Shown here in pieces: positions 9,018-17,394 of a DNA stretch of 64,000 nt. The notes below the pieces were generated by a model. The model made no database searches, was not told the origin of the DNA, and worked only from the letters and a program-made list of their open reading frames with translations. The DNA comes from Spirosoma fluviale. GTDB taxonomy: Bacteria > Bacteroidota > Bacteroidia > Cytophagales > Spirosomataceae. The stretch spans positions 248,001 through 312,000 of the forward strand of contig NZ_OCNH01000004.1 in the NCBI RefSeq assembly GCF_900230225.1. Direction: 5' to 3'. Every line of letters begins with the position of its first letter. The stretch's first letter is position 1. The translations under genes and the position numbers were made by a program.

Positions 9018-10205
9018 CTACACAACCCGCAGCTCCTGCACCGCCAGCCAGCTCATGAGTCCTGCACCGGTCTCTAACGACGATTCGTCGATGTCGAAGG
9101 TAGGCGTGTGAACACCTGACACAATGCCCCGCGCTTCGTTGCGGGTACCGAGCCGGTAAAAACACGAGTCGACGACCTGCGAGTAAAACGCGAAATCTTC
9201 GCCCGCCATCCATAAGTCAAGGTCAACGACGTTATCCGCACCCATGTACTCGACTGCCTGCGAACGCACGCGCCGGGTGAGTTCGGGGTGGTTTTTCAGG
9301 AATGGGTAACCGTGAACGATGGTGAATTCGCAGGAGCCGCCCATGGCTTCGGCAATGCCTTCGGCCAGTTTGACCATGCGTTTTTTACCCTCTTCGCGCC
9401 ACTCTTCGTTCATGCACCGGAACGTGCCCTGAATGGTCACTTCGTTGGGGATAACGTTCGTAACACCATCGGCAATGAAGCGGCCAAACGACAGTACCGA
9501 TGGGCTCGCCGGTGGCCGATTGCGGCTGATAATCTGCTGTAAGGCTACAATAATGTGCGAAGCAATCAGGACCGGATCGACCAGATTATCGGGCATAGCC
9601 GCGTGACCTCCCTTTCCGCGAACGGTCAGGTATAGCTCATCCGTACTGGCCATGTACATGCCTTCGCGAAAACCGATTTTACCGACCGGAATATTCGGTG
9701 CTACGTGCTGACCGATCATGCTCACAGGTGCCGGATTTTCCAGTACTCCTTCTTTAATCATGAGCGATGCGCCACCCGGTGCTTTCTCTTCGCCCGGCTG
9801 AAAAACCAGCTTTATGGTGCCGTCGAACTGATCGCGCAGTACGTGCAGAATCCGCGCTACACCCAGCAAACTAGCCGTGTGCGCATCGTGCCCGCAAGCG
9901 TGCATAACGCCCTCAACGGTCGATTTATACGGCACGTCGTTGGCCTCGTGAATGGGCAAGGCATCCATATCGGCCCGAAGCGCAACCACGCGACTACCGG
10001 GGTTTCGCCCTTCAACAATGGCCACTAAGCCGGTGTCGGCCACGCCTTCCTGCGGGGTTATGCCAATAGCTTTGAGTTGATCGGCCACAAAGCGGGCCGT
10101 ATTTCGCTCGTGGAAAGAGAGTTCGGGATGCGCGTGTAGGTGTCGGCGGGTCTGGACAATATCGGCCGCGTATTGACGGGCAAGGGATTTGATTGAATCG
10201 AGCAT
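9018..10205 (-). CDS. M20D family amidohydrolase (N-acyl-amino-acid type)
   Basis: 395 residues, the usual length for M20D enzymes such as hippurate hydrolase and N-acetyl-diaminopimelate deacetylase relatives. Metal-ligand motifs are visible: ADMDALPIHE (about 78-87), MHACGHDAHT (101-110, with Cys104 and His106) and FQPGEEKAPGGA (135-146, catalytic Glu pair 139/140). LDLWMAGEDFAFY near residue 340 is the second metal block. It hydrolyses the amide bond of N-acylated amino acids in the cytosol; no signal peptide is present. It lies 87 bases downstream of the RDD gene on the same strand, separated by hairpin sequence. Confidence 0.9.
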   Translation of the reverse strand: MLDSIKSLARQYAADIVQTRRHLHAHPELSFHERNTARFVADQLKAIGITPQEGVADTGLVAIVEGRNPGSRVVALRADMDALPIHEANDVPYKSTVEGVMHACGHDAHTASLLGVARILHVLRDQFDGTIKLVFQPGEEKAPGGASLMIKEGVLENPAPVSMIGQHVAPNIPVGKIGFREGMYMASTDELYLTVRGKGGHAAMPDNLVDPVLIASHIIVALQQIISRNRPPASPSVLSFGRFIADGVTNVIPNEVTIQGTFRCMNEEWREEGKKRMVKLAEGIAEAMGGSCEFTIVHGYPFLKNHPELTRRVRSQAVEYMGADNVVDLDLWMAGEDFAFYSQVVDSCFYRLGTRNEARGIVSGVHTPTFDIDESSLETGAGLMSWLAVQELRVV

Positions 10206-10231
10206 AAAGGCTGGGCCAAGCTCTGTTTGGC

Positions 10232-10298
10232 CCTTTATAAATGATTAAACGAACCCGCCAGAGCGGTTCGATACGGCGGCTTTCCAGCCGCGTTACTG
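10232..10298 (-). repeat. Two adjacent hairpins, REP-like
   Basis: On the minus strand GCGGCTGGAAAGCCGC is followed by CGTATCGA and then by a second stem, ACCGC/GCGGGT. The two-stem layout with a short linker resembles the pair at 16176-16221. It fills most of the space between the RDD gene and the amidohydrolase gene. Confidence 0.45.
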
Positions 10299-10988
10299 CA
10301 TGGTTATAAACTGATAATCGGAGACAACCGTTTCCAGAAAGGTCCAATTTGGCAAATCGCTCCGGATACCGGTTACCTCTTTAATTTTATCGGCGGTCCG
10401 TTGAATGGCCAGTTCATCACCCTGCCGGAGAATATGACGGACAATACCCATATCCCGGTCAGACAACAAGCGTACATCCGGAAACTGAACCACGTACGTT
10501 TCAGGTAACGATTGAATCAGCACATCGTCCAGCGAAACGTCGGGCTTTAGTTTGACAACGGTTGTTCCGGCAGCAATATCGCCCAGCCGCTGCCCTTTAC
10601 CATTAGCCGCTACTGTAATAATGGGCACAACACCACCGAGAAAGCCTACGGATTCAACAATGCGTAGTACCCACCGGAGCAGGTAAGCGCCTATACCGGG
10701 CTGCGACCCGTCCAACATGACTACCCGAATTCCCAGCGCGATCTTGCCAATACTCCGCCCGTTCAGCAGCCACTCGGAAAATAAATCATAGAATAAAACC
10801 GGCGACAGTGCCAGAATTGAATAAAACGTACCCGGTGTTATGCTCAGCCTGGCCGGGATGCCAAAAACAAGCAGAGCCCACCCAAAAATAACCAGATAAT
10901 CGAGCATGGCGGCCAGAATTCGCTCGCCAATGCTGGCCGGTTCGTATTCCAGTAAAACGTTTTGGGAGGTATGGATGGCAACAGACAT
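10293..10988 (-). CDS. RDD family membrane protein
   Basis: 231 residues. The RDD domain spans about residues 15-145: ASIGERILAAMLDYLVIF carries the Arg and Asp of the name, and NGRSIGKIALGIRVV is the second conserved block (Asn-Gly-x-SxGK). Two to three membrane segments are visible. A soluble C-terminal part of about 80 residues follows. The gene is divergent from the SpoIIM gene at 11160, an arrangement common in Bacteroidetes, which suggests work with the SpoIIM/DUF4129/MoxR set. Its molecular role is not known; some RDD proteins have been linked to Na+/H+ exchange. Confidence 0.88.
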   Translation of the reverse strand: MSVAIHTSQNVLLEYEPASIGERILAAMLDYLVIFGWALLVFGIPARLSITPGTFYSILALSPVLFYDLFSEWLLNGRSIGKIALGIRVVMLDGSQPGIGAYLLRWVLRIVESVGFLGGVVPIITVAANGKGQRLGDIAAGTTVVKLKPDVSLDDVLIQSLPETYVVQFPDVRLLSDRDMGIVRHILRQGDELAIQRTADKIKEVTGIRSDLPNWTFLETVVSDYQFITMQ

Positions 10989-11159
10989 GCGTGAGAGTCA
11001 TGAGTCAAAGGTCAAAAGTCGTCAGTAAGCCCCTTTCCTCAAAAACTTTTTATGAAAAACCTGCTTATGGCTACATTGCACTGGCTAACTTAGCTACCTT
11101 ACCCGCCAGTACCTTACCGTTTCCTACTCCATACAAACAACTAACCCGGTACGACTCTC

Positions 11160-12107
11160 ATGCGTGAAGCTCTTTTCGTTAAACGCAACACGGACAAATG
11201 GCGCGACATCGAGCAAAACCCCACCCGCGACCCCGATGAACTGACGGCACGCTTCGTGGAACTGACCGACGATCTGTCCTACGCCCGTACGTTCTACCCC
11301 GATTCGAACGTAACGCGCTACCTGAACGGACTTGCGGCTCAGATGCACCGGGGTCTGATGCAGAACCGGCGCGACGACCGTAGTCGATTTATTACGTTTT
11401 GGAAATACGAACTGCCGCTCCTGTTCCGGCAGTCGCACAAATTGCTGGCGGTATCGGCGGGTATTTTTCTGGCAGCGGGTATTCTTGGCTGGCTGTCGGC
11501 CGCGCACGACAATACCTTTGTTCGGCTCATCCTGGGCGATGCCTACGTCAATATGACGCTCGAAAACATCCAAAAGGGCGATCCGTTGGGCGTTTATAAC
11601 AGCAGCGACCAATCGACGATGTTTGTCCAGATTACGCTGAACAACATTTACGTGGCCTTCCGAACGTTTATTTTCGGGCTGTTCGCTTCGTTCGGCACCA
11701 TGGCGATGCTCTTTTACAACGGGGTTATGCTGGGCGCTTTTCAGTACTTTTTCTACGAACGGGGGCTACTGCTCGACTCCATCCTGAAAATCTGGATTCA
11801 TGGTACGCTCGAAATCTCGGCCATCATCATTGCCGGTTGTGCGGGTCTGACGGTGGGTAACAGCCTGTTGTTTCCGGGCACCTACTCCAGGCTGGAGTCC
11901 TTCAAGCGGGGTATTAAACAGGGGCTCAAAATCGCCGTTGGGCTGGTGCCGGTTTTCATCATGGCGGGTTTTCTTGAGAGTTTTGTCACGCGGCTAACCC
12001 TGCCGCCCCTTGTGAGCGGCAGTATCATTCTGGTTTCGGCCGCTTTCATTATTTGGTATTTTGTTCTGTATCCTATCTCCCTTAACCGTACAATAAACCA
12101 TGATTGA
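11160..12107 (+). CDS. SpoIIM-like (stage II sporulation protein M family) membrane protein
   Basis: 315 residues. A soluble N terminus (about 1-88) is followed by about five membrane segments; the signature IHGTLEISAIIIAGCAG (about 212-228) is the family hallmark. In Bacillus the family works in peptidoglycan remodelling during engulfment; in non-sporulating Bacteroidetes the role is unknown. It opens a co-directional operon: the next gene overlaps by 8 bases, followed by DUF4129, DUF4350, MoxR and DUF58. The start ATG at 11160 follows AT-rich sequence with an imperfect -7 match (TACCTTAC at about 11095). Confidence 0.88.
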   Translation: MREALFVKRNTDKWRDIEQNPTRDPDELTARFVELTDDLSYARTFYPDSNVTRYLNGLAAQMHRGLMQNRRDDRSRFITFWKYELPLLFRQSHKLLAVSAGIFLAAGILGWLSAAHDNTFVRLILGDAYVNMTLENIQKGDPLGVYNSSDQSTMFVQITLNNIYVAFRTFIFGLFASFGTMAMLFYNGVMLGAFQYFFYERGLLLDSILKIWIHGTLEISAIIIAGCAGLTVGNSLLFPGTYSRLESFKRGIKQGLKIAVGLVPVFIMAGFLESFVTRLTLPPLVSGSIILVSAAFIIWYFVLYPISLNRTINHD

Positions 12108-12990
12108 ACTCTTCGAACAGCGCGATTTCGGCAATAAGATCAATGCCACGTTTCAGTACGTTATTCAGAACATGCGCAGCCTGGGACTGGCTCTGCTCTA
12201 CATTGTCGGACCCGTAGCCCTGGTGGCGGGTATTGCATCCGGTGTGATGCAATCGAATATGCTGCATCTTATGAGCAACTCGGACAACGCCAATCCAAAC
12301 GATCCAATGGCCGCTTTTCGGATAATGGGCCAGGTTTTCTCACCCGCTTTCTGGGTAGCCATGTTGTTTAGTCTGCTGGCCAACGTAGCGGTTATTCTGA
12401 CGACCTACACCCACATGAAACTTTACAACCGGACAAAAAGCACGGACATAAGCGTTCCCGATATTTGGGCAGAAGTTCAGCCGGTAATCGGGCGGGCACT
12501 GGTTATTTCGCTGTTGAACTCCATCATTATCGGTGTTGGGTTTATGTTTCTTTTTATACCGGGCATCTACGTGGCCGTCGTTCTGTCGTTGTCTCTGGCT
12601 GTTGCGGTGTTTGAAGGGGCCGATTTTGGCACCACCTGGGACCGTTGTTTTAAGCTCATCCGCGACAAGTGGTGGTCTACCTTCGGGCTTATTCTGGTCA
12701 TGGGCATCATTGTCAGCATCATCGGCTTTCTCTTTGCTGCCCCTACCGCCATTATCGCCTTTTTTACGGGTGCCAAACTACTGCCCGATGTGTCTGTTGT
12801 ATGGCTTATACTTGGCAATGTGATCAACATCGTAGGCCGAACACTCTTGAACGTTATACTCTACATAGCCATTGGTTTTCAGTACACAAATTTGATAGAA
12901 CGGCAGGAAGGCCGGGGGCTATTCTCGGCCATTGACTCCATTGGCACGTCACCAACCCAACCCCGTGCAACGGATGAAGGAGCGTATTGA
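12100..12990 (+). CDS. Multi-pass membrane protein of the SpoIIM-MoxR operon
   Basis: 296 residues with about six hydrophobic segments (SLGLALLYIVGPVALVAGI, FWVAMLFSLLANVAVILTTY, IIIGVGFMFLFIPGIYVAVV and others). The pattern FLFIPGIYVAVVLSLS, then GTTWDRCFKLIRDKWWSTFGL, resembles the glycerophosphoryl-diester-phosphodiesterase membrane-domain/YciC-like superfamily, but no catalytic residues are expected. It overlaps the SpoIIM stop by 8 bases and its own end overlaps the DUF4129 start, so translation is probably coupled. The function is unknown. Confidence 0.8.
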   Translation: MIELFEQRDFGNKINATFQYVIQNMRSLGLALLYIVGPVALVAGIASGVMQSNMLHLMSNSDNANPNDPMAAFRIMGQVFSPAFWVAMLFSLLANVAVILTTYTHMKLYNRTKSTDISVPDIWAEVQPVIGRALVISLLNSIIIGVGFMFLFIPGIYVAVVLSLSLAVAVFEGADFGTTWDRCFKLIRDKWWSTFGLILVMGIIVSIIGFLFAAPTAIIAFFTGAKLLPDVSVVWLILGNVINIVGRTLLNVILYIAIGFQYTNLIERQEGRGLFSAIDSIGTSPTQPRATDEGAY

Positions 12991-13810
12991 GTTACGAACA
13001 GGCCGCGACTGCGGCACGGTTTACGAACGGTTTGCCGTCGCAGTACGGTTTTCCGGCCCATTCAGGCAGGTTACGTACTGGCTTTGCCTAATACTGCTGG
13101 CATTGCCGGTAGTAGCCTTGGCCCAGACGAAACCATTCGACTCAACTGCCGTAAAGCCCGTCGTGATCAATGCCCGCGACGACCGCGCTCCCATGCGTGT
13201 GCGTTACCCGACCCCGGAGCATCTGCGCGATAAACAAACCGACCACGACTACCAATATACCAATGATGCCCCTCCGCCCGAAAACCCGCTGGCCCGTTTC
13301 TGGGTATGGCTCATGCGCAAAATAGGCAGCTTTCTGGCCAGCGAGGCTTACCAGAACGTTTGGCAGTATGTGCTTTTGGTAGCGATTGCCGGTACGGCCA
13401 TCTACCTCCTCATGAAAGCAGAAGTACTCGATTTTCTGTTTTCGAAGAAAGCGCAGTCGGTCGATCTGGCGTACGAAAACCTGGCTGAGAATATTCATGA
13501 GATCAACTTCGACGCGGCCGTTGATGAGGCTGTCAGCCAGCGTAATTTCCGGCTGGCCGTTCGGTTACTGTATCTGCAAACGCTCAAGTACCTGAGCGAT
13601 ACGGGCCGTATTCAGTACAAGCCCGACAAAACTAATCGGCAGTACGTTTATGAATTAGCCAATTCATCGCTCCAGCCAGATTTTGAAAGCCTTACCCGAC
13701 AGTTTGAATTTACCTGGTACGGCGATTTTCCCATCGACGAAACCCAGTTTGCTGCCTTGCAAACCAGCTTCATAGCGTTTAATCGGGCTAATAAACAAAT
13801 AATAACGTAA
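12974..13810 (+). CDS. DUF4129 domain protein
   Basis: I place the start at ATG 12974 (278 residues), which gives a 17-base overlap with the upstream gene; an in-frame start at 12932 would overlap by 59 bases and is less likely. A hydrophobic leader (WLCLILLALPVVALAQ) is followed by an extracytoplasmic stretch, a single membrane helix (WQYVLLVAIAGTAIYLLM) and the C-terminal DUF4129 domain with RLAVRLLYLQTLKYL, a D-x-TNRQYVYEL stretch and FTWYGDFP. DUF4129 proteins travel with transglutaminase-like or MoxR/DUF58 genes; the biochemical role is unknown. The leader plus internal helix puts DUF4129 in the cytoplasm if the leader is cleaved. Confidence 0.88.
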   Translation: MKERIELRTGRDCGTVYERFAVAVRFSGPFRQVTYWLCLILLALPVVALAQTKPFDSTAVKPVVINARDDRAPMRVRYPTPEHLRDKQTDHDYQYTNDAPPPENPLARFWVWLMRKIGSFLASEAYQNVWQYVLLVAIAGTAIYLLMKAEVLDFLFSKKAQSVDLAYENLAENIHEINFDAAVDEAVSQRNFRLAVRLLYLQTLKYLSDTGRIQYKPDKTNRQYVYELANSSLQPDFESLTRQFEFTWYGDFPIDETQFAALQTSFIAFNRANKQIIT

Positions 13811-13840
13811 GAACTGACCGGCCATCCGGCACCCGCTCTT

Positions 13841-15025
13841 TTGCTGAAACCCAATAAATATCTGCTTATTCTGCTGGCTACGATAACGGCTTACTCACTC
13901 TTCGAGTATTACCGTCCGAAGCCCATCGACTGGCGGCCAACTTACGAGAACGACGACAAAATTCCGTTTGGCACACAGGCGTTGTTCGACCTACTGCCCG
14001 ATGTAATGAAACCCTCGGCGATAAACGAGACTCGTTTACCGGTTTATAACTTCCTGACTGAAACCAGGTTGCCTGCGTCCAGCAATTATATACTGATCTG
14101 CCAGGAGTTCAACGCCGACCGGAATGATCTGAAACAGTTGTTCAACTACGTCAGGCGGGGTAACAGCGTCTTTATTTCGGCCTATGACCTGCCCGATTCG
14201 CTGGGCAAAGTACTGGGGTTTAAAGCCGAAGTGAAAGATCCGACTAAAGCGGATTCGACCCTGCGCCAGAACTTTGTCAATCCAGCCTTACGAAAGTCCG
14301 TCGGCTATAATTTTGCGTACGATGACGGACGCAACTTTCTCGCAATCAAGAACCCACAACAGGTAACGGTACTGGGCCGAAATGCCCGTAAGGAGCCGGT
14401 TTTCATCAGGATTCAGTTCGGGAAAGGGCAGTTTTTCATTCATAACTTACCGTTGGCTTTTAGCAATTATTACGTCCTGGGACAGAAAACGTCCGATTAT
14501 GCGTTTAAAGCGTTATCGTATCTACCCGCTCAGCCAACTTACTGGGATGAATTTCAGAAGCAGGGACGATTCGATGAAGATCAGCAGTCTATCTTCCGGT
14601 ACATCCGGTCGCAGCCAGCCCTTAACTGGGCGTATTATCTGGTAGTATTTGGCCTGATTTTCTACGCGATTTTCGTCGGCAAACGGACCCAGCGAATCAT
14701 TCCGGTTGTTGAGCCGCCCCAGAACACATCGCTGGATTTCGTGAAGACCATCGGTCAGATGTATTTCCAGCAGGGTGACCATGAAAACCTGGCTCGCAAG
14801 AAAATTCAGTACTTTCTGGCCGATATTCGCGAACGGTATGGACTAAATACAACGGTTTTAGATAAAGACTTCACGGAAGCGCTGGCCCGGAAAAGTGGTG
14901 CTTCGCTGGATGAAACGTCCGAGCTGGTGCGAATCCTGCGAGACGCCCAACGGAGCATTACGCTTTCGGAATTTGATTTGCTTACGTTAAATCAGGTAAT
15001 GGAAAATTTTAAACAAACTCTCTGA
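13841..15025 (+). CDS. DUF4350 domain membrane protein
   Basis: 394 residues from TTG 13841. The frame has no ATG until about 14007, which would remove the hydrophobic N-terminal helix (KYLLILLATITAYSLFEYY), so TTG (or the CTG at 13844) is the best start. The DUF4350 domain spans about 40-225 (DDKIPFGTQALFDLLPD; NSVFISAYDLP), a class-I glutamine-amidotransferase-like fold without an obvious catalytic Cys. A second membrane helix (WAYYLVVFGLIFYAIFVG, about 264-281) leads to a cytoplasmic tail. It sits between DUF4129 and MoxR, and its stop codon touches a large inverted repeat. Confidence 0.85.
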   Translation: MLKPNKYLLILLATITAYSLFEYYRPKPIDWRPTYENDDKIPFGTQALFDLLPDVMKPSAINETRLPVYNFLTETRLPASSNYILICQEFNADRNDLKQLFNYVRRGNSVFISAYDLPDSLGKVLGFKAEVKDPTKADSTLRQNFVNPALRKSVGYNFAYDDGRNFLAIKNPQQVTVLGRNARKEPVFIRIQFGKGQFFIHNLPLAFSNYYVLGQKTSDYAFKALSYLPAQPTYWDEFQKQGRFDEDQQSIFRYIRSQPALNWAYYLVVFGLIFYAIFVGKRTQRIIPVVEPPQNTSLDFVKTIGQMYFQQGDHENLARKKIQYFLADIRERYGLNTTVLDKDFTEALARKSGASLDETSELVRILRDAQRSITLSEFDLLTLNQVMENFKQTL

Positions 15026-15128
15026 ACCGGGATTTATGTGATTTCTTTGACTGGCCATGATTTTTGCTTTCCAGGAAAGCTGCTCACAGAATTCATAGTC
15101 AGTCAAAAAAATCACAAAAATCCCGGTT
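15025..15128. repeat. 29-bp near-perfect inverted repeat between DUF4350 and MoxR genes
   Basis: The arms 15025-15053 (AACCGGGATTTATGTGATTT...) and 15100-15128 are reverse complements with two mismatches. The element begins at the last base of the DUF4350 stop codon and ends 10 bases before the MoxR start, so it fills the whole intergenic gap inside an operon. The sequence resembles dispersed AACCGGGATTT palindromes that I associate with Cytophagales genomes; that recollection is not verified. Confidence 0.75.
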
Positions 15129-15138
15129 CTGACACCCT

Positions 15139-16128
15139 ATGGACTCCTTTCAAACGCGTATCGATCTTACTTCCCTGACGGCCTCCGTCGACGCCATCCG
15201 TGCCGAAGTCGGTAAGGTTATTATTGGGCAACACCAAACCATCGACCTGTTGCTAACCGCCCTGCTCGCCGATGGCCACGTGCTTATTGAAGGCGTGCCC
15301 GGCGTAGCCAAAACCCTGATGGCAAAATTGCTGGCGAAAACCATGTCGGTGGGCTTTAGCCGCATTCAGTTCACGCCCGACCTAATGCCGTCGGATGTGT
15401 TGGGCAACTCGGTCTTTGTCCCGAAAACGGGTGATTTTACATTCCGGCAAGGGCCTATCTTCTCCAACCTGGTGCTGATCGATGAGATCAATCGGGCACC
15501 GGCCAAAACACAGGCGGCATTATTTGAGGTGATGGAAGAGCGGCAGGTGACGAATGATGGCACAACTTACCCGCTCGATGAGCCCTTTATGGTGCTGGCG
15601 ACGCAAAACCCTATTGAACAGGAAGGCACCTACCGGCTGCCCGAAGCACAACTCGACCGGTTTCTGTTCAAGATCGTCGTGGGCTACCCGGTCGGGAATG
15701 AAGAAACCGACATTTTGCGGGGGCATCACCAGCGGCAGAGCGCCGGTCGGCGAAACCTGAACGACGCCCTCGACGCCGTTCAGCCGGTGTTGACTGCCGA
15801 GCAACTGGCTAGCCTACGCGGGCAGGTCCATCAGGTACACATAGAAGATAAGTTGTTTGATTACATTGCACAGATCGTGCAGTCGACCCGAACGAACAAG
15901 TCGCTTTATCTGGGTGCGTCTCCCCGTGCGTCGGTTGCGTTGCTCAACAGCGCGAAAGCTCTGGCTACGCTCCGGGGCCGCGATTTCATTACGCCCGAAG
16001 ACGTTCAGGAACTGGCCCCCTCCGTATTACGCCACCGCGTATTGCTCACCCCCGAGCGCGAGATGGAAGGCGGTACCGCCGATGAGGTCATCACCCAACT
16101 CGTCCAGAAAATTGAAGTTCCCCGATGA
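15139..16128 (+). CDS. MoxR family AAA+ ATPase
   Basis: 329 residues, full length for the family. Walker A GVPGVAKT is at 52-59, Walker B LVLIDEINRA at 111-120, and sensor 1 with the linker LATQNPIEQEGTYRLPEAQLDRF at about 153-175; a lid domain with SPRASVALLNSAKALA follows. MoxR ATPases act as chaperone-like remodellers on VWA or DUF58 partner proteins. Here the DUF58 partner is 2.3 kb downstream, separated by two secreted-protein genes. It is cytosolic. The start is a clear ATG 10 bases after the inverted repeat. Confidence 0.95.
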   Translation: MDSFQTRIDLTSLTASVDAIRAEVGKVIIGQHQTIDLLLTALLADGHVLIEGVPGVAKTLMAKLLAKTMSVGFSRIQFTPDLMPSDVLGNSVFVPKTGDFTFRQGPIFSNLVLIDEINRAPAKTQAALFEVMEERQVTNDGTTYPLDEPFMVLATQNPIEQEGTYRLPEAQLDRFLFKIVVGYPVGNEETDILRGHHQRQSAGRRNLNDALDAVQPVLTAEQLASLRGQVHQVHIEDKLFDYIAQIVQSTRTNKSLYLGASPRASVALLNSAKALATLRGRDFITPEDVQELAPSVLRHRVLLTPEREMEGGTADEVITQLVQKIEVPR

Positions 16129-16175
16129 CTATCCACGATAAGTACCCTTCATGTCATTCACTCCTACTACAAACC

Positions 16176-16221
16176 AACCCTGAAAGGGTTGACTATTGAT
16201 AACCCCGGATGCAATCCGGGG
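16176..16221 (+). repeat. Tandem hairpins followed by short direct repeats
   Basis: AACCCTGAAAGGGTT (16176-16190), a 12-base linker, then CCCCGGATGCAATCCGGGG (16203-16221). Just after these, GCAGACGCAGTCCAGG and a near copy, TAGGCGCAGTCCAAGG, repeat directly up to the start at 16264. The paired-stem layout is REP/BIME-like. Confidence 0.55.
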
Positions 16222-16263
16222 GCAGACGCAGTCCAGGGGTAGGCGCAGTCCAAGGCAGAAACC

Positions 16264-17394
16264 ATGAAAAACAGGCCACATACCGTCCACCCTTTCCAGT
16301 CAGCCCGTTGGTTGAGAGCGGGTCGATGGTGTCTCTATTTTTCACTATTCATTCTTCATTCTTCACTCACAAAAGGCCAAACGCGGGAACAGCTCACCGG
16401 CACCTGGATTGGCGTTCATACGGAACTGGACACAAATTTTAACTGCCCACTCCCGACCTATATTCGGTTATCGGCTGATAGTTCGTATCAACTGGGCATG
16501 GTGGATGGCTCGGCGAATGCAAAGAAATCGACCTGGGCAATTGAGGGCGATCGGGTGCGGCTGGACACCATTCACTTCGCCCCCCGGCTGGTGAACGTAC
16601 AAGACAATTTACTGCGAATCGGCACGACGTTTCCAATGGTTTTCCGCCGGTTCTCTGACGTTGCCCTTGATTCTGCCAGTACCTATAGGCAGTTGAACGG
16701 TCGTATCTGGCAATCGGACAACCTGACTGTTTATCTGTATGCCAATGGGCAGGTTAGTCTGGAAAATCCCATAACCAGACAGCGTACAGCGCATTTTTGG
16801 CGGTTGGCAACGTTTGGCAAGTCCGTCTTTCTAGTTGTTTCCGGTAACCAATATAATCGGGAGGGCGGCTATAAACCGTTGTGGCAAATTACGAATGTCA
16901 GGCCAAACCAAATGCAGGCCATTGGCTGGAACGGCTGTGCGGTTGCGATGGAAACGTTCCGGCTGGTACGCAACTTGTCGCCCAACGAAACCAGTCAAGC
17001 TATAGGTTTCCAGACGTGTTCAGCTTGTTTTCAACCCCTATGGCAAACCACCCGGTTGAGCCAGACAGCCCGGCAATATGAGCTCAATCAGCTACTCACC
17101 ACCTATTATCAGCCAGTCAGCCAAAAGGAGCAGTCCGGGCTTTTAACAATAAAGTTTGTGGTGAACTGCGCCGGACAAAGCGGCTTATTCGAGGTGAAGG
17201 GGGTTGGAGAAGATTACTGTCCAAAAGTGTTCGATAGCCAACTAACCACTCAGCTACTTACCCTATGCCGGAACCACCTAGCGGTCAATTCATTTCTACA
17301 CCCCGGGAAAGCCTCTGCTGAACAAACGTACGACACGGCGGTTTCACTCACGCTCCGGCTCAAGGACGGACAGATAACCGATATACTGCCATGA
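16264..17394 (+). CDS. Secreted protein with lipocalin-like N-terminal part
   Basis: 376 residues. A hydrophobic leader (about 20-40: RWCLYFSLFILHSSLTKGQ) is followed by a beta-rich region starting QLTGTWIGVHTELD, which looks like the first strand of a lipocalin-like domain. The C-terminal 100 residues (GLLTIKFVVNCAGQSGLFEVKG, then SLTLRLKDGQITDILP) resemble the TonB-C-like fold of secreted Bacteroidetes proteins. No catalytic motif is visible. The ATGA overlap with the next gene shows co-translation. It sits between moxR and DUF58 genes, so it may be an accessory factor or an insertion into the operon. Confidence 0.65.
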   Translation: MKNRPHTVHPFQSARWLRAGRWCLYFSLFILHSSLTKGQTREQLTGTWIGVHTELDTNFNCPLPTYIRLSADSSYQLGMVDGSANAKKSTWAIEGDRVRLDTIHFAPRLVNVQDNLLRIGTTFPMVFRRFSDVALDSASTYRQLNGRIWQSDNLTVYLYANGQVSLENPITRQRTAHFWRLATFGKSVFLVVSGNQYNREGGYKPLWQITNVRPNQMQAIGWNGCAVAMETFRLVRNLSPNETSQAIGFQTCSACFQPLWQTTRLSQTARQYELNQLLTTYYQPVSQKEQSGLLTIKFVVNCAGQSGLFEVKGVGEDYCPKVFDSQLTTQLLTLCRNHLAVNSFLHPGKASAEQTYDTAVSLTLRLKDGQITDILP

